Source: Arsukibacterium indicum (lineage in GTDB: Bacteria > Pseudomonadota > Gammaproteobacteria > Enterobacterales > Alteromonadaceae). From it: a DNA stretch of 64,000 nucleotides. Below the pieces are notes generated by a model. That model worked only from the letters and a program-made list of their open reading frames with translations. It had not been told where the DNA came from and ran no database searches. How positions within the stretch are numbered: the first letter of the stretch is position 1; every line of letters begins with the position of its first letter. A program made the position numbers and the translations under genes. This document shows, piece after piece, positions 19,100 through 27,563 of this stretch. The stretch spans positions 865,194-929,193 of the forward strand of contig NZ_JAHRID010000001.1 of assembly GCF_019100565.1 (NCBI RefSeq), written 5' to 3'.

Positions 19100-21974
19100 C
19101 AGCAAGCTCCAGGTAAACCGCGGGTTTACGATAACGGGCCGGCGATAACTCAGCCAGCTTGCTGAAGCTGGCCGCAATCCATTTGTCGTACAGCGGCTGG
19201 CTGACCAGCGCGGTATTTTGCTGGTATATTTCAATCGCTAACTCTTCAAACGGATAAGCCTGCTCTTCCAGCAGTAAGTCATATTGCTCCAGCGCCATGG
19301 CATCCAGGCCTTTTGGTCGTTCAGAATTAAGCAGTGCCGCGGCCATTTGCTGGTACAGCTCGCCAATCTGATACTGGGCCTGGCTGTAAAAATCGGCCAC
19401 CTGCCAGCTCATACTGGTTTGCAGTAATTTGATCGCTGCTGTCATATGGCCCTGCTTTTTCTTCAGGTTATCCCGCAGTGGCTGGCGTAAACTAACACCG
19501 CTGAACAACGCACTGTTATGCAGCCCCAGTTGCAAGGCGGCTTCAGCGGCCAGATACCGGCTGCGCTCGTTGCCACTGCCCTCCTTATTGGCATATTGCT
19601 GTTCAGCATTAACAATACGCTGATACCAGAAGTTTTGCCGGCTGGTGTCATTTTGTGCCTGATAAAGCTGAACCAGCCTGGCCCGGGCTTCCTGCGCCTG
19701 GATATGAGGTTCCGGATACTGATTGGCATAGCTGCGGTAAGCCAGCCGCGCAGCTTCGCTGTTACCGGCCTGCCAGTAATAGCCCGCGGCTTTGTACAAC
19801 AGCGCCTGCTGTTCTGTGCCACTGGTCAGCGCGGCAACCTGCTGGCTAAGCAAATCGGCCGCACTTTGCCAATCCTGCAATTGCTCGTAGCTGTTTAACA
19901 TTGCCTTGCTAATTGCGGGTAGCTCAGCACTGTTGGGGTAACGCTGCTGATAAGCCTGCATCAGGCTGATCGCTTCAGGCAACGCCTGCTGCTCCAGCAG
20001 TAAACTGATCTGCTGATAGGCTGCACTCTGATGGTATTCCGATACCGGTAGTTGCAATAACCGCTCGATATGCTGCAGCTGCTGCGTAATTGTTATGCCG
20101 GGTTGCTGTGCCTGCTGATAAACCGCTGACGCCAGTTGCTCAGTCAGCAACTGGTAGCGCTGGGCGACAACACTGCTGGCTGCAGTTGCGCTGGCTTCTG
20201 CGGCATAAACTTTCAGTAACTGGGTAATGCTTTGCTCAGCACTGGTATAGTCGTCCTGCGCCAGCTCCGTCTGGCTGACAATAAATAATGCCTCATTTAC
20301 CAGCTGCCGGTTGCTCAGCTCAGGATGCGGCCAGTCTGTTACCCGTCTGGCATATTCTGCTACGCTGCTATAGGCCTGTTGCTGATAAATATCAGTAAGC
20401 TGATTCAGGGCAACTTGCTGAGCGGCCGGATGACGGCTGTGCCAGCGAACAAACTGCTGTTGTTGCTGCCACCAGATATCAGCCGCAGCAGGGTCGGCCG
20501 GCGCTGCTTTTGCCAACGCTTCGCTCAGAAGCAACGCCCGGTAGGCGGCCTGCTCGGCGGTAAAGCTCTGTGCATCGAGTTCGGTCGTCGGATAGCCCAG
20601 TTGCTGGTAAGCTGCCAGCGCGGCCTCACGCTCGCCGCTTTCTGCCAGCGCTTCGGCCAGCAAGTAGCGGATGTCGTCCGGCCACAACAGGCTGTCATCA
20701 CCTTGCTCTGCCGCTAACAACGGGTGTACCTGCAGTAATTGCTGCCAGTAGCTAACCAGGCTGGCAAACTGCTGCGGCTTTGCTGCAGCACTGGCTTGCA
20801 AGGCCTGCTGATGCTTATTGCGGCCAAAATAGTCCAGATACTGAGCTAAGCGCGGCGCCAGTTCTGCCTGTTCGTTTGGCCGTGCCTGCTGCCAGAAAGC
20901 GCTGGCCGGGCCAAACCGGTTGATAAAGCTCTGCTGCGCCTGCTCTGCAGCGTCAGCCTCGGCATAATCCAGATGATATTGCACCAACTGTAATTGCATG
21001 CGGGCCGCTTCAATAGCCAGTGGCTGATCGGCGATAAATACCCGATAGCTGTCAAGTGCAGCCTGATTCAGCTCTTTTTCAAACAAAAAGTCGGCCAGCG
21101 CCTGATATAACGCGGCCTGATAGGCAACCGGCCGCTGCTCTGCCGGGCCATCGCGAAATGGCGCCCGTTTGAGTAAAGCCAGTAAGCTTGCTGCCTGCTG
21201 CTGATAACTAAGTGAAATGCTTAAGATACGCTGCAATTCCTGACGCAGGCTTTGCTGCTCGTCTGCCGCCAGTCGCTGATGATAGGTTAAATCCAGAGCT
21301 TGTAAAAAGGCATCATCAGCCGCGGCATAATGCTGCAGCTGAAAATGACTCCAGCCGCTCATGTAGAGCGCGTGCTGCGTCAGTTCAGGCCCGGCAAGTG
21401 CCAACACCTGTGCAAACGCCGTCAACGCCTCGGCATAGCTGCCCTGGCTATAGTAAATATCGCCAATCCGGAACCAAAGCTCAGCGGCAAACTCACTTTG
21501 TGGATATTGCTTTAACAATAGCTGCATTTGCTGCTGGGCAGCCTGGCTGTTACCGGTCAGATCAAGTGCCCTGGCCAGCTGATAATGGATTAACTCATTA
21601 TTCGGATCCGCCGGAAACTGCGCCAGCAAAGCCCGGTACTCAGCAATCAGTGTCAGCAGTGCCTGTTGTTCAGCCGCCGGCTCCAGTTCGCTTAATTCAA
21701 GCTGGCGGGTATTTAGCTGCGATAAGCGGTACAACACCTTTTGTCTGACTGCAGCGGCGGGTGCCAATGCCAGTAAATCCTGATATACCTGTTGCAACTG
21801 CGCTGCGGTAACCCGCTGTGGTTCAGCCAGGGCGGCCTTGTCAAACGCTGCCAGCTCTGCCAGCGTTGGCCGGCGTACTGTTTTGTCAGGCGCGCTGCTG
21901 CATGCAGCCAACAGTGAAGTAAGCAGCAAAACTGCCAGGGTGTTAATCGTTAATTTACCAGATATGGCGCGCAT
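19086..21974 (-). CDS. Large TPR lipoprotein
   Basis: A 962-residue lipoprotein (lipobox LLAAC, Cys25) built almost entirely from helical TPR-like repeats very rich in Gln, Ala and Leu (for example ELWFRIGDIYYSQGSYAEALTAFAQVL and LIHYQLARALDLTGNSQAAQQQM). It resembles the large TPR proteins found with gliding or TonB-type machinery. Its ATG overlaps the stop of the upstream TPR gene by one base (TAATG), so the two should be made in a fixed ratio. Confidence 0.78.
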   Translation of the reverse strand: MRAISGKLTINTLAVLLLTSLLAACSSAPDKTVRRPTLAELAAFDKAALAEPQRVTAAQLQQVYQDLLALAPAAAVRQKVLYRLSQLNTRQLELSELEPAAEQQALLTLIAEYRALLAQFPADPNNELIHYQLARALDLTGNSQAAQQQMQLLLKQYPQSEFAAELWFRIGDIYYSQGSYAEALTAFAQVLALAGPELTQHALYMSGWSHFQLQHYAAADDAFLQALDLTYHQRLAADEQQSLRQELQRILSISLSYQQQAASLLALLKRAPFRDGPAEQRPVAYQAALYQALADFLFEKELNQAALDSYRVFIADQPLAIEAARMQLQLVQYHLDYAEADAAEQAQQSFINRFGPASAFWQQARPNEQAELAPRLAQYLDYFGRNKHQQALQASAAAKPQQFASLVSYWQQLLQVHPLLAAEQGDDSLLWPDDIRYLLAEALAESGEREAALAAYQQLGYPTTELDAQSFTAEQAAYRALLLSEALAKAAPADPAAADIWWQQQQQFVRWHSRHPAAQQVALNQLTDIYQQQAYSSVAEYARRVTDWPHPELSNRQLVNEALFIVSQTELAQDDYTSAEQSITQLLKVYAAEASATAASSVVAQRYQLLTEQLASAVYQQAQQPGITITQQLQHIERLLQLPVSEYHQSAAYQQISLLLEQQALPEAISLMQAYQQRYPNSAELPAISKAMLNSYEQLQDWQSAADLLSQQVAALTSGTEQQALLYKAAGYYWQAGNSEAARLAYRSYANQYPEPHIQAQEARARLVQLYQAQNDTSRQNFWYQRIVNAEQQYANKEGSGNERSRYLAAEAALQLGLHNSALFSGVSLRQPLRDNLKKKQGHMTAAIKLLQTSMSWQVADFYSQAQYQIGELYQQMAAALLNSERPKGLDAMALEQYDLLLEEQAYPFEELAIEIYQQNTALVSQPLYDKWIAASFSKLAELSPARYRKPAVYLELADEAY

Positions 21975-23842
21975 TATTGCTCCTCCTGTGAGGTGAGTAA
22001 TAATTGCTCCATGACCCGGGCAATAGCCTGGGTATTGAAGCGGCGCATTTCCAGCAATTTCTCCCGCTCGGCCAGTCGTATTTGTTCAAGGCCACTGTTC
22101 AGCCCGGCCAACAGCTGCTGTTGCTGGACAAAAAGGGCAGCGCCAAACTGACTTTCCTGTACTGTCATTGCGGCAAGCTGTTGCTGCTGCAGCAGTAAAC
22201 GTTCCGTTTTACCATCAAGCCGGCTTAACCGCTCAAGGGCCTGGCCGATCCTGGCCAGTTCTGCTGTCAGTTGCTGCTGTTGTTTATCCAGCTGCCAGTG
22301 CCGCTGCGCCCTGTTGTACTGGTAATGCCACTGTAAAATACCCTCTAACCGGCTTAAGCGCTGTTTGGCATCAGCCACATCACGCCCGGCCGCGCTCAGC
22401 GCGTCGGCCCGCCCGCGTGCTTTGCTTAACATAACGTGGAGCTGGGCGTAGTTTTGTTCACTGTCGCCAAGCCATAACTGCATCGCCATTGGCTCTGCTT
22501 TAGCCGAAGCAATACTGGCAGCCAGTTGCTCTGCCTGTAACTGCAGCGCTTGTTGTCTGGCGGATAAGTCGGGCAACGCACTGGTTAATAATTGCTGCTG
22601 TTGTGCCAGTTTAAAGTCGATAACCTCACCGAGTTTTTTCAGCCGGTCTAACCGCTGCTGCTGCAGCTGTTGCAACTGCTGCAAAGCGTTAAGCTGACTA
22701 TTAAGCTGAAACAGACCTGGCTGTTGGCGTAACTGGTAGCTTTGCCAGCCGCTAAGACCAGAGCTTTCTGCCAGTTGTGATAATGTCAGCGGCCTGGCAT
22801 GCCCGCTGTTGATGGTTAATTGTTGCTGATAATACTGATCAGCCCAACGGTAAGCAGCCAGCGCATCCTGCTGCGCCAGAGCGCGCTCAAACTGGTTACC
22901 CAGCTGGTGCGCAGCCAGCCAGCTGGCATCTGCATAAGGGTAGCGGTCGATCAGTTGTTGCAACACACTTAACAGGCTGGGTATTTGCCGGTTTTCAGTC
23001 AGCACGTCGCGATACAGGATCATGGCCGGCAATGTCAGAACACTGTTGCTGGCAAACTGACTTAACACCTGCTGCGCATCCGCCCATTGCAGTTGGTCTA
23101 CCAGCAAACCCGCCTGCAATAACTGCAGATAATCAGCCAGCGCCTGACGCTCACTGTCGCTACTTATTAAAGGATCGGACCAGCGCCAGCGAAATAACTG
23201 GCGCCAGAACCCGGTTGCTGTTTCAGGCTGTAACCGGTTGTTCAGCTGTTCAAGCATGACCAGTGCCGGCTGGGGTTGTTGCTGCTGGCGCAACGCGAGG
23301 ATCTGGTTAATGACCACATACGGTAATTCATTGTGGCCTGCTAAGCGATCAAATACCCCGCTATCCGCAGTGTTAATAGCCGGCCAGTTAAGTAACTGTT
23401 TAAGCAGTTCGGCTTCACCAGAGAGATCGTCAAGCGGTCCGCTTAGCTGGCCCAGATAGTGCTCAGCCTGATCGCTTTGCTGCTGCTCAAACAAGAAACG
23501 GCTGTATTGCAGCAACGCGACATTTCTCAGCTGCCGGGGCAATTTGCCACTTAACGTTTGATCATCCAACAGCTGTTGCAGCAAACGCGCAGTGGCTGCG
23601 GGCATATCCAGTTGCAACAGCAGCCCGGCTTGCAACAAACTGGTTTTTGCCGGGCTTTCTGCTGTCATCGACAACTGCAAAAGCGCCTGATAGTAATCAT
23701 CCTGATAAAAGTGCCAGGCTGCCAGCCGGTATTGCTTTTCCGTGCGCAGTAACGATTCAGCCATCGCGGTTTGTGACAGCGCAGCGACCAGCACTAACAG
23801 CAGCAGCCGGCCGCTAAGCATAATACTTAGTTGCCGGACCAT
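21974..23842 (-). CDS. Periplasmic TPR/coiled-coil protein
   Basis: A 622-residue protein with a signal peptide (LSGRLLLLVLVAALSQTAMA) and no lipobox. The N-terminal half has TPR-like helical repeats (YRLAAWHFYQDDYYQALLQLSM) and the C-terminal half a long Gln-rich coiled coil (about 370-600). It overlaps the stop of the upstream gene by 16 bases. Start Met1 or Met8. Role inferred as structural. Confidence 0.7.
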   Translation of the reverse strand: MVRQLSIMLSGRLLLLVLVAALSQTAMAESLLRTEKQYRLAAWHFYQDDYYQALLQLSMTAESPAKTSLLQAGLLLQLDMPAATARLLQQLLDDQTLSGKLPRQLRNVALLQYSRFLFEQQQSDQAEHYLGQLSGPLDDLSGEAELLKQLLNWPAINTADSGVFDRLAGHNELPYVVINQILALRQQQQPQPALVMLEQLNNRLQPETATGFWRQLFRWRWSDPLISSDSERQALADYLQLLQAGLLVDQLQWADAQQVLSQFASNSVLTLPAMILYRDVLTENRQIPSLLSVLQQLIDRYPYADASWLAAHQLGNQFERALAQQDALAAYRWADQYYQQQLTINSGHARPLTLSQLAESSGLSGWQSYQLRQQPGLFQLNSQLNALQQLQQLQQQRLDRLKKLGEVIDFKLAQQQQLLTSALPDLSARQQALQLQAEQLAASIASAKAEPMAMQLWLGDSEQNYAQLHVMLSKARGRADALSAAGRDVADAKQRLSRLEGILQWHYQYNRAQRHWQLDKQQQQLTAELARIGQALERLSRLDGKTERLLLQQQQLAAMTVQESQFGAALFVQQQQLLAGLNSGLEQIRLAEREKLLEMRRFNTQAIARVMEQLLLTSQEEQ

Positions 23843-24360
23843 ACTTCCACACTGAAATCAGGTTGGTAATTGGCACTGCTGTCGGTAATTTTCAGTTCCA
23901 GCAGCACGGCTTCATCTGCTTTGGTAAAGCGGTGGCTGATTGCCCGCCGGTAGTCACGTTCTTCCGGGCCTATGCCAACAAATACTGCAGTTAAGGTATG
24001 CTCACCGGCGCGGATATTACCTTTGTATAACGGTTGAATGGCACCACGTGCCAAGCCTTCCAGCTCACTTGCGGTATACAGATGAGCGTCAACAGCTTCG
24101 TCATTTAACTTCAGCTGAATACTGTCTAGCTGAAAAAAGCTGCCGGCGTCAACAGACACAAATACCGCCAACTGGGTTTGCGGCGGAAACAATAACTCCT
24201 CCTCCAGGATAAACAGTTCCCGGTTAAGCGCGATTGCCTGCTGCTTTAATTGCTCCAGCTGCTGCTCTGCCGGCGGTTCAGTAGTGGCTGCGGCGGATAA
24301 TGAAGGCATGGCCAGCAACATTATGCTCAGCAGTACCGATCTGACAAAATAACAATTCAT
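23827..24360 (-). CDS. Exported protein of unknown function
   Basis: A 177-residue protein with a signal peptide (LLSIMLLAMPSLSAAA), a short coiled coil (EQQLEQLKQQAIALNRELFILEEELLFP) and a beta-sandwich-like domain (LAVFVSVDAGSFFQLDSIQLKLND ... IRAGEHTLTAVFVGIGP). Similar proteins are sometimes labelled AraC-type regulators, but no DNA-binding domain is visible. Its position between the DUF3570 gene and the TPR genes links the redox and scaffold parts of the block. Confidence 0.6.
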   Translation of the reverse strand: MNCYFVRSVLLSIMLLAMPSLSAAATTEPPAEQQLEQLKQQAIALNRELFILEEELLFPPQTQLAVFVSVDAGSFFQLDSIQLKLNDEAVDAHLYTASELEGLARGAIQPLYKGNIRAGEHTLTAVFVGIGPEERDYRRAISHRFTKADEAVLLELKITDSSANYQPDFSVEVWSGN

Positions 24361-24372
24361 GCTGCAACCCCA

Positions 24373-25533
24373 CTAAAAATAAATACTGAAAAAAGCCCGA
24401 TAGACGTTTGCTGTTAACCGGTACAGCGGTTCAGCACCCGCTTCAGCCCCAGCAACGGTAACGTTACGAAAATTATGGTAATTGAAGCGGATATGGTCCC
24501 ATTCCAGATTTAACTCCGGCTTGGCTGCCGGCCACCATGACCAGCTGGCAAAGCGGTAACTGGCACCAACGCCGATACTCAGGTTATTAAACTCACTTAA
24601 CTCTTTATCTCTGGCCATAAAATTCTGCTGATCAGCAAATTCAAATAAGTCAGCGTAAAATGACGCCTGACCTTGCTGATACCAGCGCACGTGGCTGTCC
24701 AGTATCCAGCGCTCACCCAGCGGATGAACATATTCAAGTTCGGCATCAAAAGCTCTGATATCCCAGCTGTCCTGATAATGACGCAGCGATGCCGTTAACG
24801 CTGCCCGGTAAGGCAGATAAAACTTATTTACCAGCCCCAGGGCAAAGCTGTTACGGGTATTGGGGTAGCGCTCAAACTGATAACCGTAGCCCAGCTCCGA
24901 CAACGGGTCGCGAAAACGGACACTGCGATAAGGATTATTCAGAAAGCCCTGTTCCATATCCACTTCGGCATTCAGTGCACTGATCCAACGGGTGGTCAGT
25001 ACTTGCGTTACCCCAAGGCTGTAACTGTAACGGCGCAACTGCTCACTGAAACTTTCATCGCCATTTCGGCCAATCTCGTCATCGCCCAGAGCGGCATTCA
25101 GACTTAAAGTGGTCATGCCACCAAACGTATCGTGGGCCACGCCCAGCGAAACCGATTTGGCGTTGTAGTCGTCTTCATCGCTTTGCGCATAATTAAGCGA
25201 CAAAATACTGTTGCCGGTCAGGTAATCAACACCAAGCCGGCTTTCTATCCGGGTTTCACTGTAAGCAGAGGCGGTGGCCAGCACATCAATTGAGGCACCG
25301 GAAACGGTATCAACATAATAGAAACCAGAAACAGAAACCTGCTGACCAATTTTGCTGCGCAGCATCAGTGCCGGGCCGTCAATTGACACCCCACCGCCCT
25401 GATAACTGTGCTGCATCAGATCTATCCGGTTGTCTGGCAATACCGCAGCAAACAATGAGCCGCTGAACAGCAAAGCTGATACTGCAATGAGCTTAGCGTT
25501 AGTTACAGCCACAACCGCCTCCGCCACTGCCAT
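24373..25533 (-). CDS. DUF3570 outer-membrane beta-barrel protein
   Basis: An exported protein of about 386 residues rich in alternating beta strands and ending in a Phe (AFFSIYF), as outer-membrane barrels do. After the signal peptide it contains the family block DNRIDLMQHSYQGGGV and D75-TVSGAS-81. That block resembles the DxxSGAT/S consensus of ApbE flavinylation sites. The start is uncertain: ATG at 25533 or GTG at 25512, the latter 5 bases after GGAGG; both overlap the end of the DUF4266 gene. An ApbE gene lies 16 kb away in the same window. Confidence 0.82.
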   Translation of the reverse strand: MAVAEAVVAVTNAKLIAVSALLFSGSLFAAVLPDNRIDLMQHSYQGGGVSIDGPALMLRSKIGQQVSVSGFYYVDTVSGASIDVLATASAYSETRIESRLGVDYLTGNSILSLNYAQSDEDDYNAKSVSLGVAHDTFGGMTTLSLNAALGDDEIGRNGDESFSEQLRRYSYSLGVTQVLTTRWISALNAEVDMEQGFLNNPYRSVRFRDPLSELGYGYQFERYPNTRNSFALGLVNKFYLPYRAALTASLRHYQDSWDIRAFDAELEYVHPLGERWILDSHVRWYQQGQASFYADLFEFADQQNFMARDKELSEFNNLSIGVGASYRFASWSWWPAAKPELNLEWDHIRFNYHNFRNVTVAGAEAGAEPLYRLTANVYRAFFSIYF

Positions 25534-25747
25534 CAGCGCCTTTGGCCGCTTCCCGCGAGTCGCGCACATGGGCACTGTGCTGAATAGCAACCGGATGACG
25601 GCCAAACGCCATTATCGGATCAGCGAGTTCGGCCCGCTCATAGGGTTTTACCCAGGGTTCTATGCTGGCGCAGCCAGCCAGGCTGAATAACATCAGCATG
25701 GCTGTCAGTAGCTTAGTTGCGCAGCAGGGTTTTAATATCATTTTCAT
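25499..25747 (-). CDS. DUF4266 lipoprotein with GGGGCGCN C-terminus
   Basis: An 82-residue lipoprotein: lipobox LAGC (Cys26), the block PWVKPYERAELADPIMAF, and a C-terminal GSGGGGCGCN in which Cys79 and Cys81 are the last residues but one or two. DUF4266 and DUF3570 genes usually occur together. A tiny lipoprotein with an exposed Gly-Cys tail could be a cofactor carrier or a substrate of the neighbouring thioredoxin-like TlpA. The start at 25747 overlaps the end of tlpA; 25741 is also possible. Confidence 0.8.
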   Translation of the reverse strand: MKMILKPCCATKLLTAMLMLFSLAGCASIEPWVKPYERAELADPIMAFGRHPVAIQHSAHVRDSREAAKGADGSGGGGCGCN

Positions 25748-26204
25748 ATTTCTGCTCGTAACCAGGCTTATAGCCGCGATGCACACTGTGCACGTTACCA
25801 TCTTTATTAATGATCACGGTGGTAGGCATTGCCTGCACCTGATAGCTTTCTGAGACACTATTTTCAGTATCAAACAAGATAGGAAACTCAACCCGGGTCT
25901 TGCTCAGATATTTCTGGGCTGCACTACTGTCTGCTTCGACATTTACCCCCCAGATCTGTACCCCAAGTGGCTGGTACTTGCTGGCAAGTTTATCCAGCGC
26001 CGGCATCTCCTGCAGACACGGACCACACCAACTGGCCCAGAAGTTCAGGACAATGATGTCACCCCGTTGCTCCGCCAGCCGCAAATTTACACCCGATAAT
26101 GCTTTAAGGGTGAAATCAGGTGCGGTTGCCCGTGAGTCAGCTTTGACACCCAGGGCACTTAATGACAGCACAGTTAACAACAAACTTAATAACAGTGGTT
26201 TCAT
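25713..26204 (-). CDS. TlpA/ResA-like periplasmic thiol-disulfide protein
   Basis: A 163-residue exported protein: signal peptide (MKPLLLSLLLTVLSLSALGVKA), thioredoxin fold with the active site WCGPC (Cys60, Cys63) and the cis-Pro segment VQAMPTTVIINKDG. WCGPC and the preceding FWASW are typical of TlpA/ResA. It is followed by DUF4266 and DUF3570, a recurring trio. It probably keeps the Cys pair of the DUF4266 tail or the haem Cys of the cytochromes reduced. Start at 26204 chosen for the signal peptide. Confidence 0.85.
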   Translation of the reverse strand: MKPLLLSLLLTVLSLSALGVKADSRATAPDFTLKALSGVNLRLAEQRGDIIVLNFWASWCGPCLQEMPALDKLASKYQPLGVQIWGVNVEADSSAAQKYLSKTRVEFPILFDTENSVSESYQVQAMPTTVIINKDGNVHSVHRGYKPGYEQKYENDIKTLLRN

Positions 26205-26220
26205 ACAACTTTCCCGTTTA

Positions 26221-26862
26221 TTAAAAATAGACTGCAAGGCCCAGCGCCATACTCAGGTTATGGGTCGTTTTGTTTTCCGCCAAAATCGTGGTTTCAAACA
26301 CGTAGTCTGTAACCACCAAATCCAGTGCTGCCCAGTCGGTCAGGTACAACCTGAACTGACTGCCAAACTTAAAGGCAAAAACGGTGTCACCGGCAAAATC
26401 AACGTTGCCGGCGCCGCCAAACACTGACCAGCCAGTATTAATTGCATAATCACGGCCCAGGTATACCTGGCCAGGCAGCAGCACATACCCCAGCTCAGCG
26501 CCATAATAGTGCCATTGCCGCTCATCGTCCGTTAACAGCGGCGCCGCGCCGCTCAGCCGCTCATATGAAGTCAGGCCGGCTTTTGCCATGGCATATTCAG
26601 CACTGATATAAAAATCTTCATTAATATGATAACTGAGCTGCAACGCCGCCAGGCCACTGGTGCCGAAATCCTCAATTGCCAGGGCGCCGCCACGCAGGCC
26701 AACCGCAAAGTTCTCGGTGTCCAGTCTGGCCGGTATCACCTCTGACTGAGTAATATCCGGCTCAATCCGGCTGTTACTGTCACTGTTCTGACGGGCAACA
26801 GCGGTTGAGCTAATCACCAGTAAAACACTGGCTAGAACGCCAGGCGCAATCCAATTAACCAT
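26221..26862 (-). CDS. Outer-membrane beta-barrel protein
   Basis: A 213-residue protein with a signal peptide (APGVLASVLLVISSTAVA) and a short barrel of about eight strands (FAVGLRGGALAIEDFGTSGLAALQLSYHINEDFYISAEYAMAKAG ... LSMALGLAVYF), ending in Phe. It overlaps the end of the upstream SH3-barrel gene by 31 bases. Probably an OmpA/OprF-like or 8-stranded barrel that contributes to the surface complex. Confidence 0.7.
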   Translation of the reverse strand: MVNWIAPGVLASVLLVISSTAVARQNSDSNSRIEPDITQSEVIPARLDTENFAVGLRGGALAIEDFGTSGLAALQLSYHINEDFYISAEYAMAKAGLTSYERLSGAAPLLTDDERQWHYYGAELGYVLLPGQVYLGRDYAINTGWSVFGGAGNVDFAGDTVFAFKFGSQFRLYLTDWAALDLVVTDYVFETTILAENKTTHNLSMALGLAVYF

Positions 26863-27563
26863 GTATTCGTCTCTTCATTTACATCGCGGTCGGTACTGAC
26901 CAGCGATCTGCGATAGCGCAGGTTAGCCTGAACCCGCCGGGTAAGCGGATAATTTAATCCCAGCTCCATAGTGGCCAGCGGGCTGCTGCGCTCCGGCGTC
27001 TGCACCAGTACTGTTCTTGGCCGGGTCAGCAGCACCCCGCCACCCAACGCAAGATAAGGCGACAGCCGCCATTGCGGCCATGGGCTGATACTCAGTTGCA
27101 ATAAATATTGCTGACTGCTGGCTTGCTGACCACTGCCCTGGCCCGCACTCAGCTCCAGTGCCACAACATCTGAAAACAGGTAACTACCACTTAGCTGGTA
27201 ATAACTGGTGCCAGCAAAGTCACCGGCAGCCAATCCAAGTTGCCAGCTTGCCGGCGTACTTTCTGCCAGCCATAAGTCGGCAACACTTTGCGCTGCGCCA
27301 ACCGGGTTCAGATGCACCAAATCTGAGGCGGCCAACCATAACTGCTGCTGCCGGTATTGCACTTTCACCCAGGCCGTTCGCTGCTTTAACAATTGCAGAC
27401 TGTCGTTTTTCAGGGCAACCTGGACCACCGGGTAACCGCGACCAGGCCCGGTTCGAAGATCAACAAAATCTTTCTGAACAATAACCTGCTGTCCGTCCAC
27501 CGCATTTTGCTGGGCCAGAGCAGGCGTAACCAGCAATACCAAAAGCAAACCGAACCAACGCAT
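26832..27563 (-). CDS. SH3-domain plus beta-barrel outer-membrane protein
   Basis: A 243-residue protein with a signal peptide (MRWFGLLLVLLVTPALAQ), a bacterial SH3 domain (VDLRTGPGRGYPVVQVALKNDSLQLLKQRTAWVKVQY, about 30-75) and a C-terminal membrane barrel ending in Phe (TWLIGLRLAF). The SH3 part may bind peptidoglycan. Its ATG directly follows the stop of the di-haem lipoprotein gene. Confidence 0.7.
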   Translation of the reverse strand: MRWFGLLLVLLVTPALAQQNAVDGQQVIVQKDFVDLRTGPGRGYPVVQVALKNDSLQLLKQRTAWVKVQYRQQQLWLAASDLVHLNPVGAAQSVADLWLAESTPASWQLGLAAGDFAGTSYYQLSGSYLFSDVVALELSAGQGSGQQASSQQYLLQLSISPWPQWRLSPYLALGGGVLLTRPRTVLVQTPERSSPLATMELGLNYPLTRRVQANLRYRRSLVSTDRDVNEETNTWLIGLRLAF

